Part shown: positions 28,490-37,755 of the stretch, piece by piece
Numbering within the stretch: position 1 is the first letter of the stretch
How the letters are laid out: the number at the start of each line of letters is the position of its first letter
DNA from: Deltaproteobacteria bacterium
GTDB taxonomy: Bacteria; Desulfobacterota; Desulfobacteria; Desulfobacterales; C00003060
Direction of reading: 5' to 3'
Assembly (NCBI GenBank): GCA_019309815.1
Contig: JAFDFO010000003.1
Location: 1 to 38,974 of the forward strand
DNA length: 38,974 bases
Made by a program: the position numbers and the translations under genes
The notes under the pieces: model-generated
What the model saw: only the letters and a program-made list of their open reading frames with translations
Told to the model about the DNA's origin: nothing
Database searches by the model: none

Positions 28490-29305
28490 GTGGTTCTGAT
28501 CATTACAGGACATCAACGCTCTGGTACCACATTGCTCCTGGAACTGTGCAACAGTCATCCCGACATCTCACTGACTATGGAATTTGGAAATTTTTGTTCC
28601 ATTGGTAAGCCTTATATAGTGTACATGTCACGGATGATTAAGCGGTGGTTGGGTATCGGGATAAGATATTGGCCTTTAGTCGTAACACAAGCCGGGGTCT
28701 TTACATCCATTGTCAAGAGGCAGAAGCGAATGACGATTGCACGAAACCATGCCTTTGTCCTGCATTATCTTTTCAAGATGTTGAGACATTGGCAGAGACG
28801 TGTAAATGTCCAGGCCATTGAAGCAACCCTCAAGAATATCTTTCCTGGAAAGCGCATTGTTGGTGATAAGTACCCTGATTACGTTTTTGAACTGAGCGAA
28901 CTGGCAGGCGCTGATAATCTGTCTATCCTGGTTATATGTCGTGATTGCAGGGACGTAACCAGCTCTGCTTTAAGGACGGTGTCCACAGCATGGCGAAACA
29001 TGCCGGTGCTCAGGAAGAAGATGGATACAGCCGAAAAAATTGCAGAACGTTGGGTGCAAGCTATTGAACTGATGGATCGCCACAGGGACAAATTATGCGT
29101 TATTCACTACGAGGACCTGATTAAAGAGAAGGAGCGGGAACTCAAAGCGCTTGGGAACTGGTTAGGCGTGGACCCTGCGGGTTTTAATGCAGAGGTGATC
29201 CGTGACAATACGATAGGAAAATACAAAAATGGTCTTTCAGATATAGACCTGATGACGGTTATGGACGTTGCCGGGCCGACAATGGCTAAAATGGGTTATC
29301 TGTAG
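28490..29305 (+). CDS. Sulfotransferase family protein, PAPS-type
   Basis: IITGHQRSGTTLLLELCNSHPDISL (5'-phosphosulfate-binding loop), LSILVICRDCRDVTSSALRTVSTAWR, LCVIHYEDLIKEKERELKALGNWLGVD; GTG start. Confidence 0.85.
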   Translation: MVLIITGHQRSGTTLLLELCNSHPDISLTMEFGNFCSIGKPYIVYMSRMIKRWLGIGIRYWPLVVTQAGVFTSIVKRQKRMTIARNHAFVLHYLFKMLRHWQRRVNVQAIEATLKNIFPGKRIVGDKYPDYVFELSELAGADNLSILVICRDCRDVTSSALRTVSTAWRNMPVLRKKMDTAEKIAERWVQAIELMDRHRDKLCVIHYEDLIKEKERELKALGNWLGVDPAGFNAEVIRDNTIGKYKNGLSDIDLMTVMDVAGPTMAKMGYL

Positions 29306-29352
29306 ACCGTCTTTCATTGTCAGACTTCTTTTCGGTCAATATCTTTACATAG

Positions 29353-30495
29353 GTGACGAGCATGAATGATGGCTTGACATTGAGTGGGATGATTCCAGGT
29401 TGGACGTTTCCCTCAGGCGAAAAAGCAGAATATACGATAGGGGTTCTGCCGGGAGAGGGGATTGGTCCGGAGATTATCGAGGTGTCCCTGAACGTGCTGG
29501 ATGCCGTAACTCGAGGGACCCCCGCCCAGTTCGAAGTTAAAGAAGGGGGGGACATTGGACTGCTGGCCGAACAGAAGACGGGTCAGATTCTGACCAAGGA
29601 AGTTGTCTCCTTTGTCGAATCCGTGTTTTCAGCAGGGGGCGCAGTGTTGTGTGGGCCTGGCGGCGGACGTTTCGTCTATGAGCTTCGCTCCGAGTTCGAT
29701 CTCTTTTGCAAGGTCACCCCAATACGGCCTCTGTCCCCGTTGCTGGACGTGGGCGTCATCAAGACGGACAACTTGAACGACGTGGACGTCCTGATAGTGC
29801 GGGAGAACGCGGGGGGCATTTATTTCGGGCGATGGGAAGAAACGCAGGAGACGGATGAGTTAAAGGCCTCACACACGTTTGAGTATCGGGAGAGCGAGGT
29901 GGAAAGGATCCTTGGCGTTGCTGTCGCACTTGCCCGTGGGCGGCGTCGGCGTCTGACCCTGGTACTTAAGCCTGACGGTATACCATCCATCAGTCGCTTG
30001 TGGATTGAAGTATTCAAACGAGTGGTAAAGGATTCGGGTCTTGAGTCCCAGATCTTGCAGGTAGACTATGCTGCCTATCATCTCATCCATGCAGCTCAGG
30101 ATTTTGATGTCATTGTCTGTCCCAACCTTTTCGGCGATATTCTGTCTGACTTAGGCGGTTTGTTGATGGGTTCGCGCGGCATGTGTTTCTCGGGAAACTT
30201 CGGAAAGGAAGGGAGAGCAGTCTATCAAACCGGGCACGGCGCGGCTTATGATCTATCCGGCCGCGACCAGGCCAACCCGATTGGACAGCTCTGCTCCCTG
30301 GCCATGTTGCTTCGCGTGAGTTTCGGCCAGCAGGGGCTTGCACAGCGCATTGAGGCTGCCATGGGAAAGGTCCTTCGAGAAGGGTGGAGGACACCGGATA
30401 TCGTATCGCCAGGTTGCAGAGTCATCGGGACCCGGGAACTGGGCGATCGAATCGTTGAAGCAATTGAAGCGCTCAACGAAGCAAGGGCCGCATGA
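29353..30495 (+). CDS. Isocitrate/isopropylmalate dehydrogenase family enzyme (divergent)
   Basis: IGVLPGEGIGPEIIEVSLNVLDAV, VDVLIVRENAGGIYFGRWEE, DFDVIVCPNLFGDILSDLGGLLMGSRGM, TGHGAAYDLSGRDQANPIGQLCSLAMLLR. Confidence 0.88.
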   Translation: MTSMNDGLTLSGMIPGWTFPSGEKAEYTIGVLPGEGIGPEIIEVSLNVLDAVTRGTPAQFEVKEGGDIGLLAEQKTGQILTKEVVSFVESVFSAGGAVLCGPGGGRFVYELRSEFDLFCKVTPIRPLSPLLDVGVIKTDNLNDVDVLIVRENAGGIYFGRWEETQETDELKASHTFEYRESEVERILGVAVALARGRRRRLTLVLKPDGIPSISRLWIEVFKRVVKDSGLESQILQVDYAAYHLIHAAQDFDVIVCPNLFGDILSDLGGLLMGSRGMCFSGNFGKEGRAVYQTGHGAAYDLSGRDQANPIGQLCSLAMLLRVSFGQQGLAQRIEAAMGKVLREGWRTPDIVSPGCRVIGTRELGDRIVEAIEALNEARAA

Positions 30496-32525
30496 AACCC
30501 GTTCTGCTGTTAGTGGATCTGCAAAAGGATTTCCTGTCCAGGCCGGCCCTGGAGCCTCCGGCTGAGGAACTCATCCCACGAGTGGGGCAGTTGCTCAAAG
30601 GCTGCCGGGAGTTAGGCGTTCCCGTTATTCATGCCCATACAGTGGTTCGGGCTGACGGGGAAGACCGGATGCCGCACTGGAAGAGCGCAGGGATTTGGGA
30701 GTGTATTGCAGGCAGACCGGGTTCAGCCCCCCCCGAGGAATTGCAACCACGAGACCAGGAGCCGGTTTTTGAAAAGCAGTTCTACAGTGCCTTTGCTGAC
30801 AGGTCCCTTCACGCCACGCTGGAAGAGTTAGACGCAGATACGCTCATTGTAGCGGGGGTCTACCTGCACGGATGCGTGCGCTCCACGGTTATGGATGCCT
30901 ACGAACGGGGCTTCGAGATCTGGGTAGCAGAAGACGCCACAGCTTCCACCGAAGCCGTTCATGCAAGAGTAACCAAGGACTACCTCGCAGATCGCATGGC
31001 CACCTTCCTCTCCTCTGACACGATACTGGCCAGACTCAAAAGGAATGGAACGGTTCTCCGAACCCCTGGGGTGAGGGTCCATCCGGTAGGCAATATTGGA
31101 GGGGACTGGTTGGGGGCATCCAGCCATGGCCTGTGGGAACAGAGAAACCCGTCGAAATGGGACGAAATTCTGGGCCTGATACCGCTGGCGTCACGGGAAG
31201 AAGTAGCCGGTGCCGCCGCTGCTTCCAGGAGTGCACAGGTCGACTGGCGTCGGATTTCGCCAAGGTCCAGGAGCGAACTGCTTATTGCCTGGGCGGCGAA
31301 GTTGGCAGGGCGGGAAGCCGATTTCGCGGGTCTCATGGCACTCGAGCTGGGCAAACCGATCGGTGTCGGTCACGATGAGGTACGTTTTGCGGTGGAATTG
31401 CTCCACGAAACGGCCTCCATCGTGGCCAGAGAGCAGGCTCTGACGGGCTACGACCTAAATAGGGCCAAAACCCGTTCTTGTCCGGTGGGCGTCATTGGAG
31501 TTATTACTCCTTGGAATAACCCGATTGCTATTCCTGTTGGAAAGCTGGGGGCGGCCATTGTCTTTGGCAACGGTGTTGTGTGGAAAGCAGCCCTTCAGGC
31601 TCCCCGCACCACAAGACTGGTCCTTGAGACGCTGTTTGAGGCTGGACCGCCCAATGGACTGGTGAACCTCCTTTTCGGGGGTGTGAACACGGCTAAGCAG
31701 CTGATTCTTCAGCCCGAGGTTCAAGGGATATCACTGACCGGGTCTTGTGCAACGGGCAGGGAAGTGGCAAGGCTGTGCGCTCGTTTTCCGAAGCCCTTTC
31801 AGGCGGAGCTGGGAGGAAACAACGCTGCCATTGTCATGCCGGACGCAGACGTGGAAAGGGCCGCGCAGGAGTTAGCGCTGGCGGCTTTCAGCTTTTCGGG
31901 CCAACGCTGCACTGCAACACGGCGGTTCATCGTGCATCGAGACATACGTAAGGGTTTCATCGAGGCATTGGTCGCTTCCATAAACGCTTTGAAGTTGGGC
32001 GATCCCCTGGATGTTGAGACCCAGATGGGGCCGGTCATCTCCCGGACAAAGCAGACAAGGCTCGAAGACCTGGTGAAAGCTGCTGTTTCCCATGACGCAA
32101 GGATTCTGTGTGGGGGGAGAATTCCGGCCGAGTGGGACTTTGGATGCTGGTTTGAACCCACACTTCTGGACACCCCGGAACCGACCCTTGGCGTGGTTCA
32201 GGAAGAGACCTTCGGTCCGATCGCCGTACTTCAGACGGCCAAGGACTTGGATGATGCCTTGTCATTGCTCAACGGGGTACCTCACGGTCTTGTCGCCAGC
32301 CTCTATTCAGAAGACCCTGCCTGTCAAAGACGTTTCCTGGAAGGGGCAGAAGTCGGGATTCTGAAACTTAACCAGTCCACTTTGGGGGCAGCACCCGGGG
32401 CTCCTTTCGGGGGCTGGAAGGCCTCTGGCGTGGGCCCCCCCGAGCACGGTGTGTGGGATCAGATATTTTACACCCGACCGCAGGCTTTGTATGGACAGTC
32501 TCTGGATGAAGACGCACTGCCGTGA
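30492..32525 (+). CDS. Fusion protein: N-terminal isochorismatase-like cysteine hydrolase + C-terminal aldehyde dehydrogenase
   Basis: 677 aa. N-terminal PVLLLVDLQKDFL ... VFEKQFYSAF ... LIVAGVYLHGCVRSTVMDAYERGFEIWVAEDA. C-terminal GVIGVITPWNNPIAIPVGKLGAAIVFGNGVVWKAA, GISLTGSCATGREVAR, FQAELGGNNAAIVMPDADVE, FSGQRCTATRRFIVHR, VQEETFGPIAVLQ. Confidence 0.93.
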   Translation: MKPVLLLVDLQKDFLSRPALEPPAEELIPRVGQLLKGCRELGVPVIHAHTVVRADGEDRMPHWKSAGIWECIAGRPGSAPPEELQPRDQEPVFEKQFYSAFADRSLHATLEELDADTLIVAGVYLHGCVRSTVMDAYERGFEIWVAEDATASTEAVHARVTKDYLADRMATFLSSDTILARLKRNGTVLRTPGVRVHPVGNIGGDWLGASSHGLWEQRNPSKWDEILGLIPLASREEVAGAAAASRSAQVDWRRISPRSRSELLIAWAAKLAGREADFAGLMALELGKPIGVGHDEVRFAVELLHETASIVAREQALTGYDLNRAKTRSCPVGVIGVITPWNNPIAIPVGKLGAAIVFGNGVVWKAALQAPRTTRLVLETLFEAGPPNGLVNLLFGGVNTAKQLILQPEVQGISLTGSCATGREVARLCARFPKPFQAELGGNNAAIVMPDADVERAAQELALAAFSFSGQRCTATRRFIVHRDIRKGFIEALVASINALKLGDPLDVETQMGPVISRTKQTRLEDLVKAAVSHDARILCGGRIPAEWDFGCWFEPTLLDTPEPTLGVVQEETFGPIAVLQTAKDLDDALSLLNGVPHGLVASLYSEDPACQRRFLEGAEVGILKLNQSTLGAAPGAPFGGWKASGVGPPEHGVWDQIFYTRPQALYGQSLDEDALP

Positions 32526-32583
32526 CCAACCGATTTGTCAGATATACCTTCCGAATATTTTGCCTTGTGAGGGGATTTCCTGA

Positions 32584-33585
32584 TTGATGGATTCCTTTCA
32601 AGGTCCAACAGTCTCGATTATCATACCGGTATACAATGGAGGGGAGAAGTTTCGGCGTTGTTTGTCAAGTGTTGCGGCATGTACCCCTCCTCCGGAAGAA
32701 GTCATCGTGGTGGCAGATGGCGACACCGACGGCTCCTGGCGTGTGGCAGAGGAATACGGGACTCAGGTTCTCAGAATGCCTACCCCTGGGGGACCTGCCC
32801 GAGCACGAAATCTGGGCGCGGGAGAGGCAAAGGGGGACATCCTTTTCTTTGTTGATGCAGACGTGACCATCCCGCAAGATGCCATAAGCCAAGTCGCGGG
32901 GGCATTTCAGGACGATTCCGAGTTATCTGCTATTTTCGGGTCTTATGATGACGCGCCGTTTGAGACAAATTTTTTGTCACAGTACAAGAATCTTTTTCAC
33001 CACTATGTCCACCAGGGTGCTAAGGAAGATGCCTCCACCTTCTGGGCAGCTTGCGGGGCAATTCGCCGCGGGGTGTTTTCTGCAATGGGAGGCTTTGACG
33101 AGGCATACCGCCGACCCTCCATTGAAGACATAGAGTTGGGTTACAGGTTCAGAAGGGCTGGCCACAAAATTCGTCTCCTGAAGGGACTCAAAGTGAAGCA
33201 CCTGAAGCGCTGGGGTATTGTTTCCCTTTTGCGAGCCGACTTCTTCTACCGGGCCTTGCCCTGGACGGATTTGATTTTGCGTGAAAGCGAGTTCATCGAC
33301 GACCTGAACGTAACAATCTCCAACCGCGTAAGTGTCATATTTACTTACGTATTTTGCCTGGCCTTGTTGGGGTCGTGGTGTATGCCATGGCTTCTTCCTG
33401 TTGCCCTTCTCGCGATGATAGGGCTGCTTGTGATTCATTGGGATTTCTATCGTTTCTTCAAAGATAAACACGGCTGGGCATTTGCGGCAAAAACAATCCC
33501 CTGGCACTGGTTTTATTTCTTCTACGGCGGACTGGCTTTTGGTATAGGTTCTGCGAAGTTTCACTTTGAGAGACTAAGATCCTGA
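32584..33585 (+). CDS. Glycosyltransferase family 2 with C-terminal membrane segments
   Basis: VSIIIPVYNGGEKFRRCLSSVAACTPPPEEVIVVADGDTDGS, FFVDADVTIPQDAI, GGFDEAYRRPSIEDIELGYRFRRAG; start may be 32587. Confidence 0.92.
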   Translation: MMDSFQGPTVSIIIPVYNGGEKFRRCLSSVAACTPPPEEVIVVADGDTDGSWRVAEEYGTQVLRMPTPGGPARARNLGAGEAKGDILFFVDADVTIPQDAISQVAGAFQDDSELSAIFGSYDDAPFETNFLSQYKNLFHHYVHQGAKEDASTFWAACGAIRRGVFSAMGGFDEAYRRPSIEDIELGYRFRRAGHKIRLLKGLKVKHLKRWGIVSLLRADFFYRALPWTDLILRESEFIDDLNVTISNRVSVIFTYVFCLALLGSWCMPWLLPVALLAMIGLLVIHWDFYRFFKDKHGWAFAAKTIPWHWFYFFYGGLAFGIGSAKFHFERLRS

Positions 33586-33589
33586 TGGC

Positions 33590-35398
33590 ATGCCGGACAT
33601 CATCTCGGACCAGCACCAACCGAAACTGGCCATGAGTAACGAATCTGTTGTTATCATAGGAGGCGGCCCTGCAGGTCTGTCAGCAGCCCATGAGTGCATT
33701 AAGGGGGGCATCAAGCCCATTGTGCTCGAAAGGGCTGACAAGGTCGGAGGGATTTCACGCACAGAGACCTACAAAGGCTACTATTTCGATATTGGGGGGC
33801 ACCGTTTCTATACAAAGATTGAGGAGATTGACCGGCTGTGGCACGAAATGCTCGGCGACGATTTTCTCAAGGTCCGTCGGATGTCCCGCATTTATTATCA
33901 GGGCCGTTTCTTCAACTATCCCCTTGGGTTTGCCAATGCCCTGATGAACCTGGGGTTGGTTGAAACCTCTCTGATCCTGTTGAGCTATCTTAAGGCGCAG
34001 GTCTGGTCCCACCCGGAAGAAGTAAACTTCGAGCAGTGGGTGTGTAATCGTTTTGGCCAGCGTCTCTATCAGACGTTTTTTCGGACATACACGGAGAAGG
34101 TGTGGGGAACCCCTTGCCATAAGATTCAGGCCGACTGGGCGGCGCAGCGCATCAAAGGATTGTCACTTATTGTGGCGGTGTCTAATGCGCTTTTCGGGGG
34201 CCAGAAAGCGAAGACCTTGATCAGTGAGTTTGACTACCCATTAAGGGGTCCGGGAATGATGTGGCAGCGTTTCCAGGATGTGGTGGGGGCAAATGGAGGG
34301 GAGGTCCGACTCAACACAGACGCTACTGGCCTGAGCCATGAAAATGGCCGAATCGTGAAGGTGAATTACGTTGACAACGGCGAAACAGTAACCATCCCGG
34401 CTGACCAAGTCATTGCCAGTATTCCCGTCACCAGGCTTGTAGCCTTGCTTGATCCGAAAGCACCGAAGCATGTCCTCGAGGCGGCTTCCAACCTTTCCTA
34501 TCGGGCATTTGTTCTTGTGGGACTTATTGTTGACCGGGAAGACCTTTTTCCGGACCAGTGGATATATGTACACAGTCCCGATGTGAGGGTTGGGCGCATT
34601 CAGAACCTCAAGAACTGGAGTGCAGCCATGGTCCCCGATCCTAAGAAGACAAGTGTGGCAATGGAGTACTTCTGTAACGAAGATGACGAAACCTGGACGA
34701 TGCCCGATAGTGAACTGATAGACCTGGCATCTCAGGAATTGTCCAAGCTGGGACTGGCTGACACTGATGATATCATGGACGGGTTTGTAATACGCCAGCC
34801 AAAGGCATACCCGGTCTATGATGATGCATACAAAGAACATCTCATGGTCGTTCGGGATTACCTCGCGACCTTCGACAATCTCCAAACCGTAGGCCGAAAT
34901 GGCATGCACCGATACAATAATATGGACCATTCGATGCTCACGGGAATGCTTGCCGCCCGAAACTTGTCTGGCGCAAATCACGACCTGTGGGAGATAGGTG
35001 AACAGGACGAGTATCTTGAAGCAGATAAAAAGGCGAAAGCCCAACGGCTCGTTCCTGAGAAAATACTCACAAAGACATTTGCCAGGATAGACAAGCTGGC
35101 ATTTGCAACAGCCATAGGAGGCGTATCAGGCCTGTTCATGTTTCTTGCGACCATTTGGCTGGTCATGAAGGGGGGCGAAATGGTCGGCCCCACTCTCAGG
35201 CTTCTCTCCCAGTATTTTGTTGGCTATTCCGTGACCGTAAGAGGGGCCTTTGTTGCTTTTGGTTACACGTTCTTCTGCGGCTTCTTGTTTGGCTGGCTGT
35301 TTGCCTATCTTCGGAACCTCTTTCTTGCCTTCTACGTCTATAGTGCAAAGAAGAAAGCTGAGTTGCTGTCTCTCAGAGATTTTTTTGATAACCTGTAG
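33590..35398 (+). CDS. FAD-dependent oxidoreductase (UDP-galactopyranose mutase/amine oxidase-like) with C-terminal membrane domain
   Basis: VVIIGGGPAGLSAAHECIKGGIKPIVLERADKVGGISRTETYKGYYFDIGGHRFYTK, FFRTYTEKVWGTPCHKIQADWAAQRIKGL; C-terminal hydrophobic segments GGVSGLFMFLATIWLVMKGGEMVGPTLRLLSQYFVGYSV. Confidence 0.88.
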   Translation: MPDIISDQHQPKLAMSNESVVIIGGGPAGLSAAHECIKGGIKPIVLERADKVGGISRTETYKGYYFDIGGHRFYTKIEEIDRLWHEMLGDDFLKVRRMSRIYYQGRFFNYPLGFANALMNLGLVETSLILLSYLKAQVWSHPEEVNFEQWVCNRFGQRLYQTFFRTYTEKVWGTPCHKIQADWAAQRIKGLSLIVAVSNALFGGQKAKTLISEFDYPLRGPGMMWQRFQDVVGANGGEVRLNTDATGLSHENGRIVKVNYVDNGETVTIPADQVIASIPVTRLVALLDPKAPKHVLEAASNLSYRAFVLVGLIVDREDLFPDQWIYVHSPDVRVGRIQNLKNWSAAMVPDPKKTSVAMEYFCNEDDETWTMPDSELIDLASQELSKLGLADTDDIMDGFVIRQPKAYPVYDDAYKEHLMVVRDYLATFDNLQTVGRNGMHRYNNMDHSMLTGMLAARNLSGANHDLWEIGEQDEYLEADKKAKAQRLVPEKILTKTFARIDKLAFATAIGGVSGLFMFLATIWLVMKGGEMVGPTLRLLSQYFVGYSVTVRGAFVAFGYTFFCGFLFGWLFAYLRNLFLAFYVYSAKKKAELLSLRDFFDNL

Positions 35399-35427
35399 TT
35401 GATTTACCGACGTCAGGAGATTTTATC

Positions 35428-35748
35428 GTGAAAACAAAGAATGAAAACCAGACGACGGAAGAAGAAAGGCTGTTTCGTGGGGTCCTCTGGCTGAACGCTA
35501 AGGCTCTCGGGCTTGTTCTCGGCTTGCTGTGCGGCCTTGCGGTATTTGTCGCGACAAACTGGCTTGTGATCAAAGGAGGGGATCCGGTGGGCCCGCACCT
35601 GAGACTCTTGAGTCAGTACTTCATTGGCTACAGGGTTTCTTTTCTTGGCAGCCTCATTGGGTTTGTTTATGGTTTTGCGGTGGGGACCTTGAGCGGAGCA
35701 CTCATTGGGTGGATTTATAACGCGGTTGCCTCGTTCAGGAAATCCTAG
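35428..35748 (+). CDS. Small membrane protein homologous to the C-terminal domain of the upstream flavoprotein
   Basis: 106 aa; LCGLAVFVATNWLVIKGGDPVGPHLRLLSQYFIGYRVSFLGSLIGFVYGF aligns without gaps to the flavoprotein C-terminus. Confidence 0.8.
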   Translation: MKTKNENQTTEEERLFRGVLWLNAKALGLVLGLLCGLAVFVATNWLVIKGGDPVGPHLRLLSQYFIGYRVSFLGSLIGFVYGFAVGTLSGALIGWIYNAVASFRKS

Positions 35749-35788
35749 CTCTTTCCATGATGTACCTCATTCTCCCCTGATAAAAACG

Positions 35789-36598
35789 ATGTCCGACAGT
35801 TATACCAGCCATTATTGGGACACGATTGTTGAAAGACCGGGCGGCAGGGACCATGAAGATTTATGGAGAGCCCACCTGCAAGGGATTTACAGGGAGTTAA
35901 TGGACAGATGGACAGTCGGTTCCCCGGATGGACTTATCCTCAAGACCGATCTATATGACGAAGCCGTAAGCAAGTATAATCTTCTACCTTTGTGCAGGGG
36001 GAAGTGTGGGCGTGTCATTGGAACAGATGTTTCTTTTGAAGTTGCGGCGGCAGCCAAAGAAAGGATGACCAGAACATGGGACGGTTGGCATAATGCTGTG
36101 TGCGCTGACGTCAGGCGGTTACCGTTCATGTCTGAGTCATTTGACGCTGTCATCTCTAATTCAACGCTGGATCACTTTTCACATAAGGAGAGTATCCTGG
36201 CGAGCCTTAGAGATATTCACAGATTGTTGAAGCCCGGAGGATCACTGCTCATTACCCTTGACAACCCATCAAATCCAGTCATCTTCTTAAGAAATGCGGT
36301 TCCTTACAGGTTATTGAAGGGCTCCCGACTTATTCCGTTCTACATGGGGGTCACTTTGTCAGAATCTCAACTGGTCCGCATTTTGGAAGTGTGTGGTTTT
36401 GAAGTTCATGAGACCATGGCCATTGTCCACAGCCCCCGTATTCTCGCCATTTGGACGGGACACATCCTGAACAGGACGGGGAACAAAAAGATAAAGCAAT
36501 ATGCGAGACAGGTTCTTAGGATATGTGAACGGCTGGAAAAACTCCCGACGAGATATCTGACCGGGTATTATGTTGCCGCAATAGCTACGAAGAGATAA
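35789..36598 (+). CDS. Class I SAM-dependent methyltransferase
   Basis: LLPLCRGKCGRVIGTDVSFEVAAAAKERM, CADVRRLPFMSESFDAVISNSTLDHFSHKESILASLRDIHRLLKPGGSLLITLDNPSNP; start at MSDSYTSHYW. Confidence 0.88.
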   Translation: MSDSYTSHYWDTIVERPGGRDHEDLWRAHLQGIYRELMDRWTVGSPDGLILKTDLYDEAVSKYNLLPLCRGKCGRVIGTDVSFEVAAAAKERMTRTWDGWHNAVCADVRRLPFMSESFDAVISNSTLDHFSHKESILASLRDIHRLLKPGGSLLITLDNPSNPVIFLRNAVPYRLLKGSRLIPFYMGVTLSESQLVRILEVCGFEVHETMAIVHSPRILAIWTGHILNRTGNKKIKQYARQVLRICERLEKLPTRYLTGYYVAAIATKR

Positions 36599-36668
36599 GT
36601 TGCATTCTCCTCGCCCCTAAACGCGAACCCCTCAAGATCGCCCAGAAGTCTCATCGAGTCATGCAACA

Positions 36669-36698
36669 GGCGGCTTTCATTTTGGTGTGAAAGCCGTC
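36669..36698. terminator. Stem-loop between the methyltransferase and sulfotransferase genes
   Basis: cggctttca (36671-36679) and tgaaagccg (36688-36696) are exact reverse complements, extendable to ggcggctttca/tgaaagccgtc with a G-T pair. No U-tract. Confidence 0.4.
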
Positions 36699-36743
36699 TT
36701 TGGGGCTATCTGTCAACACATAAGAAGTAAAATACAGTTGCCA

Positions 36744-37604
36744 ATGATCAGGAAATACGCAAAAGGGACCCTGCCGAACCTGATAATAATTGGGGCCCAA
36801 AAATGCGGTACAACAAGTCTGCATTACTATTTGGGCCTTCATCCCCAAATATCGATGTCCAGAGAAAAAGAGCTGGAATTCTTCATGGAAGACCGTACCT
36901 GGCACAAGGGGATCGAATGGTACAAGTCACATTTCATGACCAGGGCGAAGGTTCACGGGGAGTCGTCGCCTAACTACACAGCTTATCCTAGATGGGAGGG
37001 CGTGCCGGAGAAAATGCATTCTGTCATACCGGATACCAAATTGATCTATATCCTTCGAGATCCCATTGATCGAATGGTTTCTCAGTATGTTCAATACCTG
37101 TCGGTAGGATTGGACAACAGGGCAGTAGAAATCGCTTTCAAACCTCTTAATAATGACAACTACTATGTTCGCAGGAGCAGATACTTTATGCAACTGCAGC
37201 AATATCTAAAATATTTTCCGAGCTCCAATATTCTGATAATGACTGCGGAGGATTTGCTCAATGAGCGTCGAAAAACATTGGAGAAGGTATTTGCATTCTT
37301 AAATGTTGATGAAACCTTCTATTCCCCAAAGTTTCTCAACCTCAAGCATGGGTCTGTCGGAAGAAGGCAGAAGAACCGGATTGGTTTGCTTCTGAAGCAG
37401 TTTGCCGAAAGCAATATTGCAAAGATATTTTCAACTGACGTGCGAATGAAGATTGGGGGAGTGATAGAATTGGCGTTCTCGACTGAAATTGCCAGACCCG
37501 TATTGGGTGAGAGCTTACGGGCCGAACTGATTAGTTTTTTCAAAGAGGATACAGATCCTTTGAAAGAATTCACCGGCTCCGATTTTGCGGCCTGGTGTGT
37601 ATAG
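36744..37604 (+). CDS. Sulfotransferase domain protein
   Basis: LIIIGAQKCGTTSLHYYLGLHPQISMSREKELEFF, KLIYILRDPIDRMVSQYVQYL. The ORF track starts at a GTG (36687) inside a stem-loop; ATG at 36744 is offered as an alternative. Confidence 0.88.
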   Translation: MIRKYAKGTLPNLIIIGAQKCGTTSLHYYLGLHPQISMSREKELEFFMEDRTWHKGIEWYKSHFMTRAKVHGESSPNYTAYPRWEGVPEKMHSVIPDTKLIYILRDPIDRMVSQYVQYLSVGLDNRAVEIAFKPLNNDNYYVRRSRYFMQLQQYLKYFPSSNILIMTAEDLLNERRKTLEKVFAFLNVDETFYSPKFLNLKHGSVGRRQKNRIGLLLKQFAESNIAKIFSTDVRMKIGGVIELAFSTEIARPVLGESLRAELISFFKEDTDPLKEFTGSDFAAWCV

Positions 37605-37755
37605 CTCCTGCAAATTAGTCATAAATGAAAAGGCGCGGGGCAGTCTTTCAGCGAAAAGAACAACTCGGATGTTTTGAAACCCATGGAAACGGTGAAGTGT
37701 CCTCAGGAATCCTCCCCTGTGTCCGGCCAATGACAGAACAACCAATCAAATTAGC

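Noticed and set aside
30492-32525. Calling the N-terminal domain a true isochorismatase (siderophore pathway)
   Set aside because: The catalytic-site Cys (GVYLHGCV) is present and no other siderophore genes are in the window; amidohydrolase-type activity fits better.
34241-35044. Long antisense ORF (267 aa, minus strand) inside the flavoprotein gene
   Set aside because: It lies wholly inside a well-supported gene on the other strand and shows no recognisable domain; typical shadow ORF. The same applies to 584-1279 (+), 5637-6278 (+), 2685-3071 (+) and 32977-33564 (-).
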